Source: DAOTXL01 sp034435455
GTDB taxonomy: Bacteria; Chloroflexota; Anaerolineae; JAAYZQ01
Direction: 5' to 3'
Assembly: GCA_034435455.1 (NCBI GenBank)
Contig: DAOTXL010000090.1
Location: 1 to 26,910, forward strand
DNA length: 26,910 bases
Shown here: piece after piece, positions 7,434 to 14,385 of the stretch
How positions within the stretch are numbered: the stretch's first letter is position 1
Layout of the letters: every line of letters starts with the position of its first letter
The notes under the pieces: model-generated
Database searches by the model: none
The model's input: only the letters and a program-made list of their open reading frames with translations
What the model was told of the DNA's origin: nothing
Position numbers and translations under genes: made by a program

Positions 7434-8516
7434 GTGGCCCAGAAACCCGGCATCCTGACCCTTCCCCACCTGGTCGCGGCCCTGCCCGCCGATGACCGGG
7501 CCCGCTGCGAGCGCATCTTTCACGTCGTCGTGACGGAGGGGGAGGCCGTTCCGCCGCAGGCGATGCACCCCTGGCTTGTGGCCCATTTCGGCGCGGTGGA
7601 GGCTGTCTGCCGGCAACAGATCGTCAAAGTCACCAACCGGGTCACCCTGGAAGGGGCCCTGTTCAACACCCTGCGGGCCCGGCGTCCCCTGGAAGCGCCG
7701 CCGGCCGGCGAGGAGCTGGCGCAACTCCTCGACCCCCGTGCCGGGTGTGACTTTTGCCGGCCCCTGGAACGCACCCCGGCCGACCCTTTTGGCCGCATCC
7801 GGGGGCGACACAGCCTCACCGCCGCCAATGTGGCCAAATATGACGGCCAGCACGCCGTGATCATCCTGGACGAACATCACCCCCTGCACTTCACCGCCGA
7901 CCAGGTGGCCGATGTCCTGGATACCGCTCAGGAGTGGGCGCGGACGGCACACCGACACGACCCACAGGCCTGTTACCCCTTTTTCCTGTGGAACTGTCTG
8001 TGGCGCAGCGGCGCTTCGATCCTCCACGGCCACGCGCAAATGACCCTGACCCGCGGGATGCACTATGCCCGGATCGAAGCCTGGCGGCAGGCAGCCCTGC
8101 GCTATCGGATGTCGCACGGGGCAAACTATTTCGACGATCTGGTGGCCGTGTATCGCGCCCTGGGGCTGGCTGTGGATCAGGGCACGGCCGCCATCTTCCC
8201 CTCCCTCACCCCGTTCAAAGAAAAAGAGAGCTGGATCATCGCCCCCCGCCTCGATGAGGACCTGAAGGGGGCTGTCTACCGCCTGTTGCGCACCTTTGTC
8301 GAAAAGTTGGGGGTGCAGAGCTTCAACCTGGCCCTCTATCAGCCTCCCCTGGCCAGGGTGGCCGAGGACTGGAGCGGCTTTCCGTTCATTGTCCGCCTTC
8401 TGGACCGGGGGGGGCTGAGCAGCCGGACCTCCGACGTGGGGGCGATGGAGTTTTTCGCCCAGAGTGTTGTGGCCACCGATCCGTTCTGCGTGGCCGAGGC
8501 CCTGCGTGAAACGTGA
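7434..8516 (+). CDS. GalT/HIT-superfamily nucleotidyltransferase or phosphorylase-like protein
   Basis: The 360-residue protein contains GASILHGHAQM near residues 200-210. This is the H-x-H-x-Q active-site signature of GalT and Ap4A phosphorylase branches of the HIT superfamily, where the central His forms a nucleotidyl intermediate. A CDFC pair near residue 104 resembles the metal-binding Cys pair of GalT. ESWIIAPRL and NLALYQPP later in the chain resemble the second half of such a duplicated fold. The start is GTG 7434, with AGGAGA about 11 nt upstream. It follows glgA, so a role in sugar-phosphate or nucleotide turnover is plausible. The exact substrate (hexose-1-phosphate, ADP-glucose or a dinucleoside polyphosphate) cannot be read from the sequence. 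Confidence 0.75.
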   Translation: MAQKPGILTLPHLVAALPADDRARCERIFHVVVTEGEAVPPQAMHPWLVAHFGAVEAVCRQQIVKVTNRVTLEGALFNTLRARRPLEAPPAGEELAQLLDPRAGCDFCRPLERTPADPFGRIRGRHSLTAANVAKYDGQHAVIILDEHHPLHFTADQVADVLDTAQEWARTAHRHDPQACYPFFLWNCLWRSGASILHGHAQMTLTRGMHYARIEAWRQAALRYRMSHGANYFDDLVAVYRALGLAVDQGTAAIFPSLTPFKEKESWIIAPRLDEDLKGAVYRLLRTFVEKLGVQSFNLALYQPPLARVAEDWSGFPFIVRLLDRGGLSSRTSDVGAMEFFAQSVVATDPFCVAEALRET

Positions 8517-8522
8517 CCGTTT

Positions 8523-8552
8523 CTTTACGTTTTACGCCTTCCGCTTTACGGA
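8523..8552 (+). repeat. TTTACG-type low-complexity intergenic motif
   Basis: The spacer before the next gene reads as TTTACG, TTTTACG and GCTTTACG units. A longer version of the same pattern fills the spacer at 24943-24990. Both copies lie immediately upstream of a ribosome site, so this is a short, AT-richer dispersed motif against a GC-rich background. Its function is unknown. Confidence 0.45.
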
Positions 8553-8566
8553 ACAGGAACTGTCTG

Positions 8567-8983
8567 ATGAAAGTCGCTATCCGCCGTATCGATCTGGGGT
8601 CGCTGGGCAGGATGGGCTGCCTGCTGGGGGTCATCGCGGCCTTTTTGCCGAGCGTCTTGTGTGGGCTGCTGGGCCTGGGGGGGGTCGGCCTGCTGCGCCA
8701 CTGGCTGGAGGGCTGGCAGGAGGTGACCGTCAGCCTGCTCGGCCAGGAGCTGGCCCACCTGGATTTCGTGCAACTCCTGGGGCTGGAACGGCTGCTGGAG
8801 CTGCTGCAGATGCTGGGGACCGCTTCGGCGGGCGTGCTGTTCCTGACCGTCCTGGCCCTGGCCCTGGTCAGCGGGGCCTTTCTGGCCGTGACGGTCGCCC
8901 TGGTGGGCCTGGCCTACAACCTGCTGGCTTCTGCCACAGGGGGGATCGTGGTCGAGATGACGGCGGTCGGCAAGCCAGAATAA
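8567..8983 (+). CDS. Small integral membrane protein, possibly DUF3566-like
   Basis: From the ATG at 8567 (AGGAAC upstream) the 138-residue product has a short basic N-terminus (MKVAIRRIDLGSLGR), a membrane segment over about residues 15-38, an amphipathic middle (ELAHLDFVQLLGLERLLELL), and a second long hydrophobic stretch ending LVGLAYNLLASATGGIVVEM. Two membrane passes, an RRID-type start and a YNLxA-x4-GGI end resemble the DUF3566 family seen in Actinobacteria, but I hold that only loosely. A start at 8513 is possible but would add an uncharacteristic stretch. It is the last plus-strand gene before the convergent regulator at 9129. Confidence 0.6.
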   Translation: MKVAIRRIDLGSLGRMGCLLGVIAAFLPSVLCGLLGLGGVGLLRHWLEGWQEVTVSLLGQELAHLDFVQLLGLERLLELLQMLGTASAGVLFLTVLALALVSGAFLAVTVALVGLAYNLLASATGGIVVEMTAVGKPE

Positions 8984-9007
8984 GAGGAACCCCTACCCCT
9001 GGACTTT

Positions 9008-9130
9008 ATAACTGCTCACCCTCCCGCAGGCCTGGCAGCAGTTTCAGGCAGAAATTCGTTGAATAGTCGGACGCAACGAACGATTTCAACCAGATTCCAA
9101 GCCTGCGGGAGGGTAGGCTGAGCAGATACT
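9008..9130. repeat. Nested inverted-repeat element between convergent genes
   Basis: The left arm CTGCTCACCCTCCCGCAGGC (9012-9031) matches the reverse complement of the right arm at 9101-9125, with a 5-nt insertion in the right arm (GGCTG/TAGGCTG region). TATA-type bases extend both ends. Inside, GAAATTCGTTG (9051-9061) can pair with the stretch starting CAACGAACG at 9074. The element fills the gap between the stops of the plus-strand gene (8983) and the minus-strand regulator (9129). It may act as a bidirectional terminator and may be a miniature mobile element. Confidence 0.6.
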
Positions 9131-9782
9131 ATATTCCCAACTGCCGGGCCCGGATCGCCGCCTGGGTGCGGTCGTGGACGCCCAGCTTGTCCAGGATGAT
9201 CGTCACATAATTCTTGACCGTGCCCTCGGCCAGGCTGAGCCGGTCGGCGATCTGGCGGTTGGTCAGGCCCTGGGCCAGCAGGCGCAGGATCTCCACCTCA
9301 CGCTCGGAGAGGGGGTCGGCCAGGCCGGCATCGGCGACACGGGCCGGCGGGGCCAGGCGGGCGAACTCGGCCACGACTTTGCGCGCGACCGAGGGCTGGA
9401 TGAGGGCCCCGCCGCCGGCCACGGTGCGTACCGCCTGGGCCAGCTCGCTGCCGGAAACATCTTTGAGCAGGTAGCCCAGCGCCCCGGCGCGTAGCCCTTC
9501 AAAGACATACTCGTCGTCATCAAAGGTGGTCAGGATGACCACACGGGCCTCGGGCCAGCGTTCACGCAACCGCCAGGTGGCCTCCACCCCATCCATGCCC
9601 GGCATCCGCACGTCCATCAGTACCAGGTCGGGCCGCAGTGTGGCATAGGCCTCCAAGGCGGCTTCTCCGTTTTCGGCTTCACCGACGACCTCCAGGTCCG
9701 GCTCCAATTCCAGCAGGATGCGCAGCCCCTCGCGCATGAGGCGCTGGTCATCCACGAGCAGGATGCGGATGGGTGCGGTCAT
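9129..9782 (-). CDS. NarL/DesR-type response regulator with LuxR HTH
   Basis: The 217-residue protein has an N-terminal receiver domain with paired acidic residues Asp11-Asp12 (LVDDQ), phospho-acceptor Asp57 (LVLMDVRMPGMDG), Thr in ILTTFDDDEYV, and Lys in GYLLKDV. A C-terminal LuxR helix-turn-helix follows, with LSEREVEILRLLAQGLTNRQIADRLSLAEGTVKNYV. Phosphorylation by the adjacent sensor kinase should promote dimerisation and DNA binding. GGAGGAGAA lies just before the ATG, and the gap to the kinase stop (9804) is 21 nt, so the two are co-transcribed. The likely target is the upstream ABC-transporter cluster, by analogy with other transporter-linked NarL-family systems. Confidence 0.95.
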   Translation of the reverse strand: MTAPIRILLVDDQRLMREGLRILLELEPDLEVVGEAENGEAALEAYATLRPDLVLMDVRMPGMDGVEATWRLRERWPEARVVILTTFDDDEYVFEGLRAGALGYLLKDVSGSELAQAVRTVAGGGALIQPSVARKVVAEFARLAPPARVADAGLADPLSEREVEILRLLAQGLTNRQIADRLSLAEGTVKNYVTIILDKLGVHDRTQAAIRARQLGI

Positions 9783-9803
9783 GGCTTCTCCTCCAGGTGG
9801 GGG

Positions 9804-10979
9804 TCAGGCCGGCCGGGGGAGCCGCAAGGACAGCTGGGTCCCTCCGCCGGGCCGGGGCTCCAGGTGCAGCGTCCCTCCCAGTTGTCCGGCCCGCTCCCGG
9901 AGCCCTCGCAGGCCAAAACCCTCCGGGTGACCGGCAGGGGGTGGCCCCTGACCATCGTCGCCGACCAGCAACGAGATGGCCTCATGATCGAAGCTCAGGA
10001 CCAGCCAGACCTGGCTGGCCGTGGCGTGCTTTTGGACATTGGTCAGCGCCTCCTGGGCGGCCCGGTAGAGGGCCAGGCGGTGGGGGGCGGGCAGGGGGGG
10101 CATCTCTTCAGGCAGGGCCCGGTGGACCGTCAGGCCGGTGGCCTGCTCAAAATGGTCTGCCAGCCGCCGCAGCGCGCCGGGCAGTTGCAGGTCGGCCTCG
10201 ACCGGTGCCCGCAGGGCGGCGACGGTGGCCCGCAGTTCGCCCAGCGCCTCGCGCACCTGGTCGCGGACGTTGCCGACCAGGCCTGCTGCCCGCTCCGGAT
10301 CGGTGGGGCACAGGCGTTGAGCGGCTTCCAGTTGGACCGAGGCCACGGTCAGGCGATGGCCTAACGTGTCGTGCATCTCGCGGGCCAGACGGTTGCGCTC
10401 CTCGACCACGGCCAGCTCTTCGACCCGGAGGGCATATTCCTGCAACTGGCGATGGGCCGCCTGCAAATCGGCCAGTAGAGCCTGGCTTTTGCGGCGGGCG
10501 GCCTCGGCGCTGGCTACCGCCTGGGCAAAGACGCCGAAAAACAGATACCCGCTGCTGTAGGGCAGCAGGGTGAGCAGCGCGGTGCGCACACCCAATGTAT
10601 AGACAAAGGCTCCGGCGGTGAGCAGGATAAACAGGCCGATCCACAGCAGGCCGGGGCGTACAGGGAAGAGCAGCATGGCCTGGGCGCTGAGAATGAAGTA
10701 GAGGATGGGAGAGGCCGACCAGGCTTCCGGGCTCAGGAAGATCGGGATCAGGGCCAGCAGGGACTGGACGGTCAGGTAGAGGCAGCGCCGCCAGGCCGGC
10801 GCTTCCGCCTCCGGGATGAGGGCCTGGACCAGGGCGAAGGCCAGCAGCGGCCCCCCCACCCACCACCACGGTTTGCCGGCCTGGCGGATGACCTGCACGC
10901 TGATCAGGGCCACTGTGCCCCAGGTCAGGTAACCGATCAGATAGAGCAACACCCCCTGCCGTTGGAACAGTCGCTTCAT
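9804..10979 (-). CDS. Membrane sensor histidine kinase (HisKA_3 / DesK-like)
   Basis: From the ATG at 10979 the product is 391 residues. Its N-terminal third is several hydrophobic segments (VLLYLIGYLTWGTVALISV, ALLTLLPYSSGYLFFGVFAQ and others), with no large extracellular domain. A coiled linker (AARRKSQALLADLQAAHRQLQEYALRVEEL) leads to the phospho-acceptor His in RLAREMHDTLGHRLT. The ATPase lid and N box read YRAAQEALTNVQKHA, followed by GDDGQGPP and GFGLRGLRERA. Such intramembrane-sensing kinases usually respond to envelope or antibiotic stress, often with an adjacent ABC exporter, as here. The frame is open further upstream, but the predicted promoter at 11043-11071 and hairpin at 10989-11018 favour the 10979 start; GTG 10991 is an alternative. 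Confidence 0.92.
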   Translation of the reverse strand: MKRLFQRQGVLLYLIGYLTWGTVALISVQVIRQAGKPWWWVGGPLLAFALVQALIPEAEAPAWRRCLYLTVQSLLALIPIFLSPEAWSASPILYFILSAQAMLLFPVRPGLLWIGLFILLTAGAFVYTLGVRTALLTLLPYSSGYLFFGVFAQAVASAEAARRKSQALLADLQAAHRQLQEYALRVEELAVVEERNRLAREMHDTLGHRLTVASVQLEAAQRLCPTDPERAAGLVGNVRDQVREALGELRATVAALRAPVEADLQLPGALRRLADHFEQATGLTVHRALPEEMPPLPAPHRLALYRAAQEALTNVQKHATASQVWLVLSFDHEAISLLVGDDGQGPPPAGHPEGFGLRGLRERAGQLGGTLHLEPRPGGGTQLSLRLPRPA

Positions 10980-10988
10980 CTCTTTTTT

Positions 10989-11018
10989 CACCGCCGGGCA
11001 TAAAGAACCCGGCGTTCT
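10989..11018 (-). promoter_or_regulatory. Leader hairpin before the sensor kinase
   Basis: On the minus strand CGCCGGG and CCCGGCG pair around a short loop (TTCTTTATG), ending about 10 nt before the kinase ATG. The upstream side includes CACCGCAGAGAACGC, one arm of the dispersed repeat also found at 3233-3310 and 14142-14211. The hairpin could limit translation or be a leftover repeat. Confidence 0.4.
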
Positions 11019-11042
11019 CTGCGGTGAGCATTCTCCTGGTGA

Positions 11043-11071
11043 AGTATAGCACAAGGTGGCTTCGCTGACAA
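11043..11071 (-). promoter_or_regulatory. Predicted promoter for the sensor kinase/regulator pair
   Basis: On the minus strand, TTGTCA (11071-11066) and TATACT (11048-11043) are separated by 17 bp. Transcription would start near 11036, so the two-component genes can be expressed separately from the ABC-transporter genes upstream. Confidence 0.6.
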
Positions 11072-11106
11072 ACAACCGTTCCCCGGACACCCCCTGTCGC
11101 CCTTCC

Positions 11107-11424
11107 TCAGCGCCGCCGCCACAGGATCAGGTACAGTCCGCCGGCGATCAGGGCTACGGGCCAGAGCTGACCCACCCACTCCAACACCTGTCGGCCAGCC
11201 TCTCCCCACAGCAGCCCGCCGCCGATCAGGGCCAGGATGCCGCCGGGGATCAACGGCCACCAGCAGGCCCGGCCGGGGAGGAGCCACGATAGCAGGGAGA
11301 TCAGACCCCATCCCAGGGCAAAGGCCAGCAAAAAGACCCCTCCCTGGTCTGCCTCCTCCAGCGAGTGGAAAGGTCCGGTGATGAGCAGCACTCCCAGGCC
11401 GAGTCCGCTCTGTCGAGTTTTCAT
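11107..11424 (-). CDS. Small multi-pass membrane protein next to the two-component system
   Basis: The 105-residue protein has four hydrophobic segments: LGLGVLLITGPF, GVFLLAFALGWGLISLLSWLL, WWPLIPGGILALIGGGLLWGE, and LWPVALIAGGLYLILWRRR. The WP-L-x-x-GG-L-LL-RR pattern resembles the membrane half of LiaF/DUF5668-type proteins, which modulate LiaS-like kinases. A perfect AGGAGGAGA ribosome site precedes the ATG by 4-5 nt. It lies between the ABC permease and the sensor kinase, so a role in tuning the kinase is a reasonable guess only. Confidence 0.72.
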   Translation of the reverse strand: MKTRQSGLGLGVLLITGPFHSLEEADQGGVFLLAFALGWGLISLLSWLLPGRACWWPLIPGGILALIGGGLLWGEAGRQVLEWVGQLWPVALIAGGLYLILWRRR

Positions 11425-11483
11425 TTGATCTCCTCCTGATGATTTGTTCTTCAGGCAACTGCGAGCAGTTACCCTCCAGTTAT

Positions 11484-12755
11484 TTAGCCCTCAACCGGGT
11501 CAAACCGGAACCGCCACACGCCGATCCCGAAAAAGAGGGCAGCAAAGCCGACCAGGATGCCCACCTTGGGCAGGACCTGGGCCAGGCCATAGCCACGCAC
11601 CAACAGGTCCTGATAGGCATCCAACGCCCAGGCATGGGGGGTCACCAGGCCAATGGTTTGCAACCAGGTGGGCATGATGAAACGGGGCACAAAGCAGCCG
11701 CCCAGGGCCGAGAGGGTGAGGAGCAGCAAGACGGTTAACCCGCCCACCTGCGCTTCGGTGCGGGCCAGGGCCGAGACCAACACCCCCAGCCCTGTCGCCG
11801 TGGCTGCGGCAGCCAGGCTGACCGCCACCAGGCCGGCCGGCGAAGGACCCAGGCTCAGGCCGAACAACAGATGGCTGGCCCCCAACATGATGGCCAACTG
11901 CATCAGGTTGATGAGATAGTAGGGCAGCAGCTTGCCGGTCAGCATGACAGCCCGCTGCATCGGGGCAGCCAGCAGACGCCGGAAGGTGCCTTCTCGCCGC
12001 TCCTGCAAGACCGAGCCGGCCAGCAGGCTGACGATCCAGAAGATGCCGTAGATGGTATAGCCGGGGACATTCTGCTGAAAAGTGTTCGGATACTTTGCCA
12101 CCTGCATCCCGGCCGGAACCGTCCGCTCCACCGTGACCACCGGCTCCTTCCCCCCCAACAGGCCGCCGGATATGGCCTCCTGGGCCTGGGCCTTAAAGAT
12201 CTCCCGCTGCCCGGCCGGGGTCTGAGGGGCCAGCCACTCGAACAGATAGTCCAACCCTTTCGGCACCATGGCCGTATAGGTGGTCCGCTCGATCAGGCCC
12301 TGCAGGGTCCCCAGGATCGGTTCGACGAACTGGCTGGAGGTGGCCGGGTCTACGATGGCCGCAACCCGGGTGGTGTGACGCTCCACTGCGGCCGGGTCCT
12401 GTTCCAGGGCATCGGAAAAGTCGGGCGGGAACACCAGGGCCAGGTTGCGCTTCCCTTCCACGATCAACTTCTCGGCCAGTTCGACCGTCAGGGGCTGGCC
12501 TTCCCACGTTGTCTCCACGCCGAATGCTTCCATGTCGTCCAATTGGGCCAGGATCGTGGCCGCCTGCGTCCCCCGATCCTGATTGACGGCCAGAAGTTGA
12601 ATCCGATCCTGACCCGGCTCGAACATGCTGCCGAGGGCATAGCTCATCACCACGATAAACATGAACGGTTGGAGAAAGATCAGCGCCACCCCTCCCCGAT
12701 CCTTGAAAAAGATTTTGAGGTCCTTCCAGGTCAGGGCCAGGATTTGATCGATCAT
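11484..12755 (-). CDS. ABC-2 type transporter permease
   Basis: The 423-residue permease has an N-terminal amphipathic region (ALTWKDLKIFFKDRGGVALIFLQP) and first membrane helix (FMFIVVMSYALG). A large external domain of about 190 residues follows, then five further helices in the C-terminal half (GIFWIVSLLAGSVLQERREGTFRRLLAAPM and onward). This is the usual architecture of DrrB/YhfI-like ABC-2 exporters. The conserved RREGTFRRLLAAPM cytoplasmic coupling segment is intact. AAGGAGA lies 7 nt before the ATG. It partners the ATPase 45 nt upstream, forming an exporter of unknown substrate (drug, lipid or peptide). Confidence 0.94.
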   Translation of the reverse strand: MIDQILALTWKDLKIFFKDRGGVALIFLQPFMFIVVMSYALGSMFEPGQDRIQLLAVNQDRGTQAATILAQLDDMEAFGVETTWEGQPLTVELAEKLIVEGKRNLALVFPPDFSDALEQDPAAVERHTTRVAAIVDPATSSQFVEPILGTLQGLIERTTYTAMVPKGLDYLFEWLAPQTPAGQREIFKAQAQEAISGGLLGGKEPVVTVERTVPAGMQVAKYPNTFQQNVPGYTIYGIFWIVSLLAGSVLQERREGTFRRLLAAPMQRAVMLTGKLLPYYLINLMQLAIMLGASHLLFGLSLGPSPAGLVAVSLAAAATATGLGVLVSALARTEAQVGGLTVLLLLTLSALGGCFVPRFIMPTWLQTIGLVTPHAWALDAYQDLLVRGYGLAQVLPKVGILVGFAALFFGIGVWRFRFDPVEG

Positions 12756-12800
12756 GGTTTGCTCTCCTTCTTCTCATCTGAAAACAGATCCGCCTGGAGC

Positions 12801-13742
12801 TTATTCGCGCAACCGCCTGCCTGTCAGGTTCAGAAACACGGCCTCCAGGTTCGGTTCCAGGATTTCGAGGGTGGTGATGAGCAGGTCCAGGTGGTTGGTC
12901 ACCTCCAGCAATCCCATCAGTGCTTCCTGGGTGTGGCGAGCCCGGATGTGGAGTTTGCCATCGCGCCGTTGCACCCCCTGAACAGCGGGGAGGGAACGCA
13001 GCCGGTCCGTCACCGTTTCGGCTGCTTCATCGGCCAGGCCGACGACGATCAGCCCGCCACCCAGGCTGCGGATGAGGGCCGTGGGCGTGTCCAGAGCGAT
13101 GATCTGTCCTTCATCCACGATGGCGACGCGGTGGCACAGGCGCTGCGCCTCCTCCATGTAGTGGGTGGTGTAGATGACGGTCACTCCCGCCCGGTTCAAC
13201 GCTTCGACGCTCTCCAGGATGGCGTTGCGGCTCTGAGGGTCCACGCCGACCGTCGGCTCATCCAGGAACAGGATGTCAGGTTTGTGCAGCAGCCCGGCTC
13301 CGATGTTCACCCGGCGCTTCATGCCGCCCGAATAGGTTTCGACGGGGTCGTCGGCACGCCCGGTCAGGCCGATCATCTCCAACACCTCATCCACCCGGCG
13401 GCGCAGGTCCCGGCCCTTCAGGCCGTAGATGCGCCCGAAGAAGGTCAGGTTCTGCCGGGCCGACAGAGCGGGGTAGAGGGCCAGCTCTTGCGGCACCAGG
13501 CCCATCCTGGCTTTGAGCTGGTGGGTATGGGTTCTGAAGTCCAGACCCTTCATGGTGATGCGGCCTCTATCAGGGGAGAGAAGCCCGGTCAGCATGGAAA
13601 GGGTCGTCGTCTTGCCGGCGCCGTTGGGGCCGAGCAGGCCGAACAGTTCACCCTGCGCCACCTGCAGGGAGATGCCCCTCACGGCTTTGATCTCGCCGAA
13701 CGACTTGTGCAGGTCCTGGACTATGAGGATCGGTTCAGACAT
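12801..13742 (-). CDS. ABC transporter ATP-binding protein
   Basis: From the ATG at 13742, chosen for the perfect AAGGAGGT site just upstream, the product is 313 residues. Walker A is GPNGAGKTT (residues 38-46), the Q-loop is VPQE, the signature is YSGGMKRR, Walker B is ILFLDEPT, and the switch His is in YTTHYMEEA. The C-terminal extension of about 80 residues is of the DrrA/CcmA type. It powers the ABC-2 permease encoded next. Its start overlaps the 3' end of the truncated CAAX-protease frame by 22 nt, so translation may be coupled to that remnant. Confidence 0.96.
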   Translation of the reverse strand: MSEPILIVQDLHKSFGEIKAVRGISLQVAQGELFGLLGPNGAGKTTTLSMLTGLLSPDRGRITMKGLDFRTHTHQLKARMGLVPQELALYPALSARQNLTFFGRIYGLKGRDLRRRVDEVLEMIGLTGRADDPVETYSGGMKRRVNIGAGLLHKPDILFLDEPTVGVDPQSRNAILESVEALNRAGVTVIYTTHYMEEAQRLCHRVAIVDEGQIIALDTPTALIRSLGGGLIVVGLADEAAETVTDRLRSLPAVQGVQRRDGKLHIRARHTQEALMGLLEVTNHLDLLITTLEILEPNLEAVFLNLTGRRLRE

Positions 13743-14011
13743 GGGTACCTCCTTCTTGACGCCCGGCCATTGCCCACGCGCCATTGGATGAGTGCCCTGA
13801 GCAGCCCCCGGACCCCGTCCCTGCCCTGCGTTGCCCGGCTCACAATCACCGCAGCCAGAGCAGGGCCAACGGCGGGAAGAATGAGAAGCAGCCGAAAGGC
13901 CGGCTCGTCAAACAGGGCAATCCCCCGTGACCCCAGCACGGCCGGAGCCCAGCCCAGCCATGAGAGGCCGAAGGCCAGGAGGTAGAAGCAGACAACAGGA
14001 TGTTTCTTCAT
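13721..14011 (-). pseudogene. N-terminal remnant of a CPBP/CAAX-type membrane protease
   Basis: The 96-residue frame starts at ATG 14011, with AAGGAGAGGG about 8 nt upstream. It reads MKKHPVVCFYLLAFGLSWLG, then LLLILPAVGPALAAVIVSRATQGRDGVRGLLRALIQWRVG. This matches the usual first two helices and the R-GLR-LL-R-x-WRVG segment of CPBP intramembrane proteases. It then ends abruptly in a basic tail. The catalytic EE-x3-R and H motifs, which lie further along in these families, are missing. The ABC ATPase start codon lies at the point where the homology-like region ends, so a deletion probably removed the rest. A functional short protein cannot be ruled out. Confidence 0.6.
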
Positions 14012-14044
14012 GTTCCACCCTCTCCTTTTCACCTGCCTGGCCCC

Positions 14045-14074
14045 AGGATACAGCCCAGAGGGTCACATTGACAA
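14045..14074 (-). promoter_or_regulatory. Predicted promoter for the minus-strand ABC-transporter cluster
   Basis: On the minus strand TTGTCA (14074-14069) and TATCCT (14050-14045) are separated by 18 bp, ending about 34 bp before the ATG at 14011. The spacing and position suit the first gene of the cluster. Confidence 0.45.
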
Positions 14075-14141
14075 GTGCCCCAGGTCACGTTTCCAGGTCA
14101 CCTTTGCGGACATCCGGCGACTGGTCCACAACTCCTGGTTT

Positions 14142-14211
14142 GCACCGCGGAGGCGCAGAGGCCGCAGAGTTTTTTTATGATTCCTCCGCGTTCTCTGCGC
14201 CTCGGCGGTGA
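14142..14211. repeat. Long inverted repeat of the GGCGCAGAGRMCGC family
   Basis: CACCGCGGAGGCGCAGAGGC (from 14142) pairs with GCGTTCTCTGCGCCTCGGCG (to about 14211), giving arms of about 27 bp with few mismatches around a T-rich loop (TTTTTTTATGATT). It is related to 3233-3310. Placed between divergent transcription units, it can form a hairpin on either strand. Confidence 0.7.
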
Positions 14212-14267
14212 GAGGGGATATTGTTAAGCACCCTCCCGTGGGGGGCTGGACCACCTGCCCTGTACAT

Positions 14268-14281
14268 ACCGACCGGTCGGT
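14268..14281. promoter_or_regulatory. Upstream TetR operator
   Basis: ACCGACCGGTCGGT is a perfect 14-bp palindrome abutting the -35 element at 14282. Its ACCGACCGGTCGGT core is the form typical of TetR-family operators. It matches the second site at 14315-14326; the centres are 46 bp apart. Confidence 0.8.
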
Positions 14282-14310
14282 TTGACAGGAAAGGCAGGGT
14301 GTGATACAAT
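14282..14310 (+). promoter_or_regulatory. Consensus promoter of the tetR-epimerase operon
   Basis: A perfect TTGACA (14282-14287) and TACAAT (14305-14310) are 17 bp apart. Transcription would start near 14317, inside the second operator, so the bound repressor would block both ends of the promoter. Confidence 0.8.
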
Positions 14311-14314
14311 GATG

Positions 14315-14326
14315 CCGACCGGTCGG
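14315..14326. promoter_or_regulatory. Downstream TetR operator at the transcription start
   Basis: CCGACCGGTCGG is a perfect 12-bp palindrome identical to the core of the upstream site. It covers the predicted start of transcription, the expected position for autorepression. Confidence 0.8.
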
Positions 14327-14385
14327 TATGGATGTGCCGGACAGGCCGGGAACAGATTTTCAGACCGGCTCTGAGGGGAGGGAAG

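Noticed and set aside
11871..13985. A 704-codon plus-strand frame opposite the ABC genes
   Set aside because: It is antisense to ATPase and permease genes with complete motifs, and its translation is a low-complexity Gln/His/Gly-rich mirror typical of GC-rich shadow frames.
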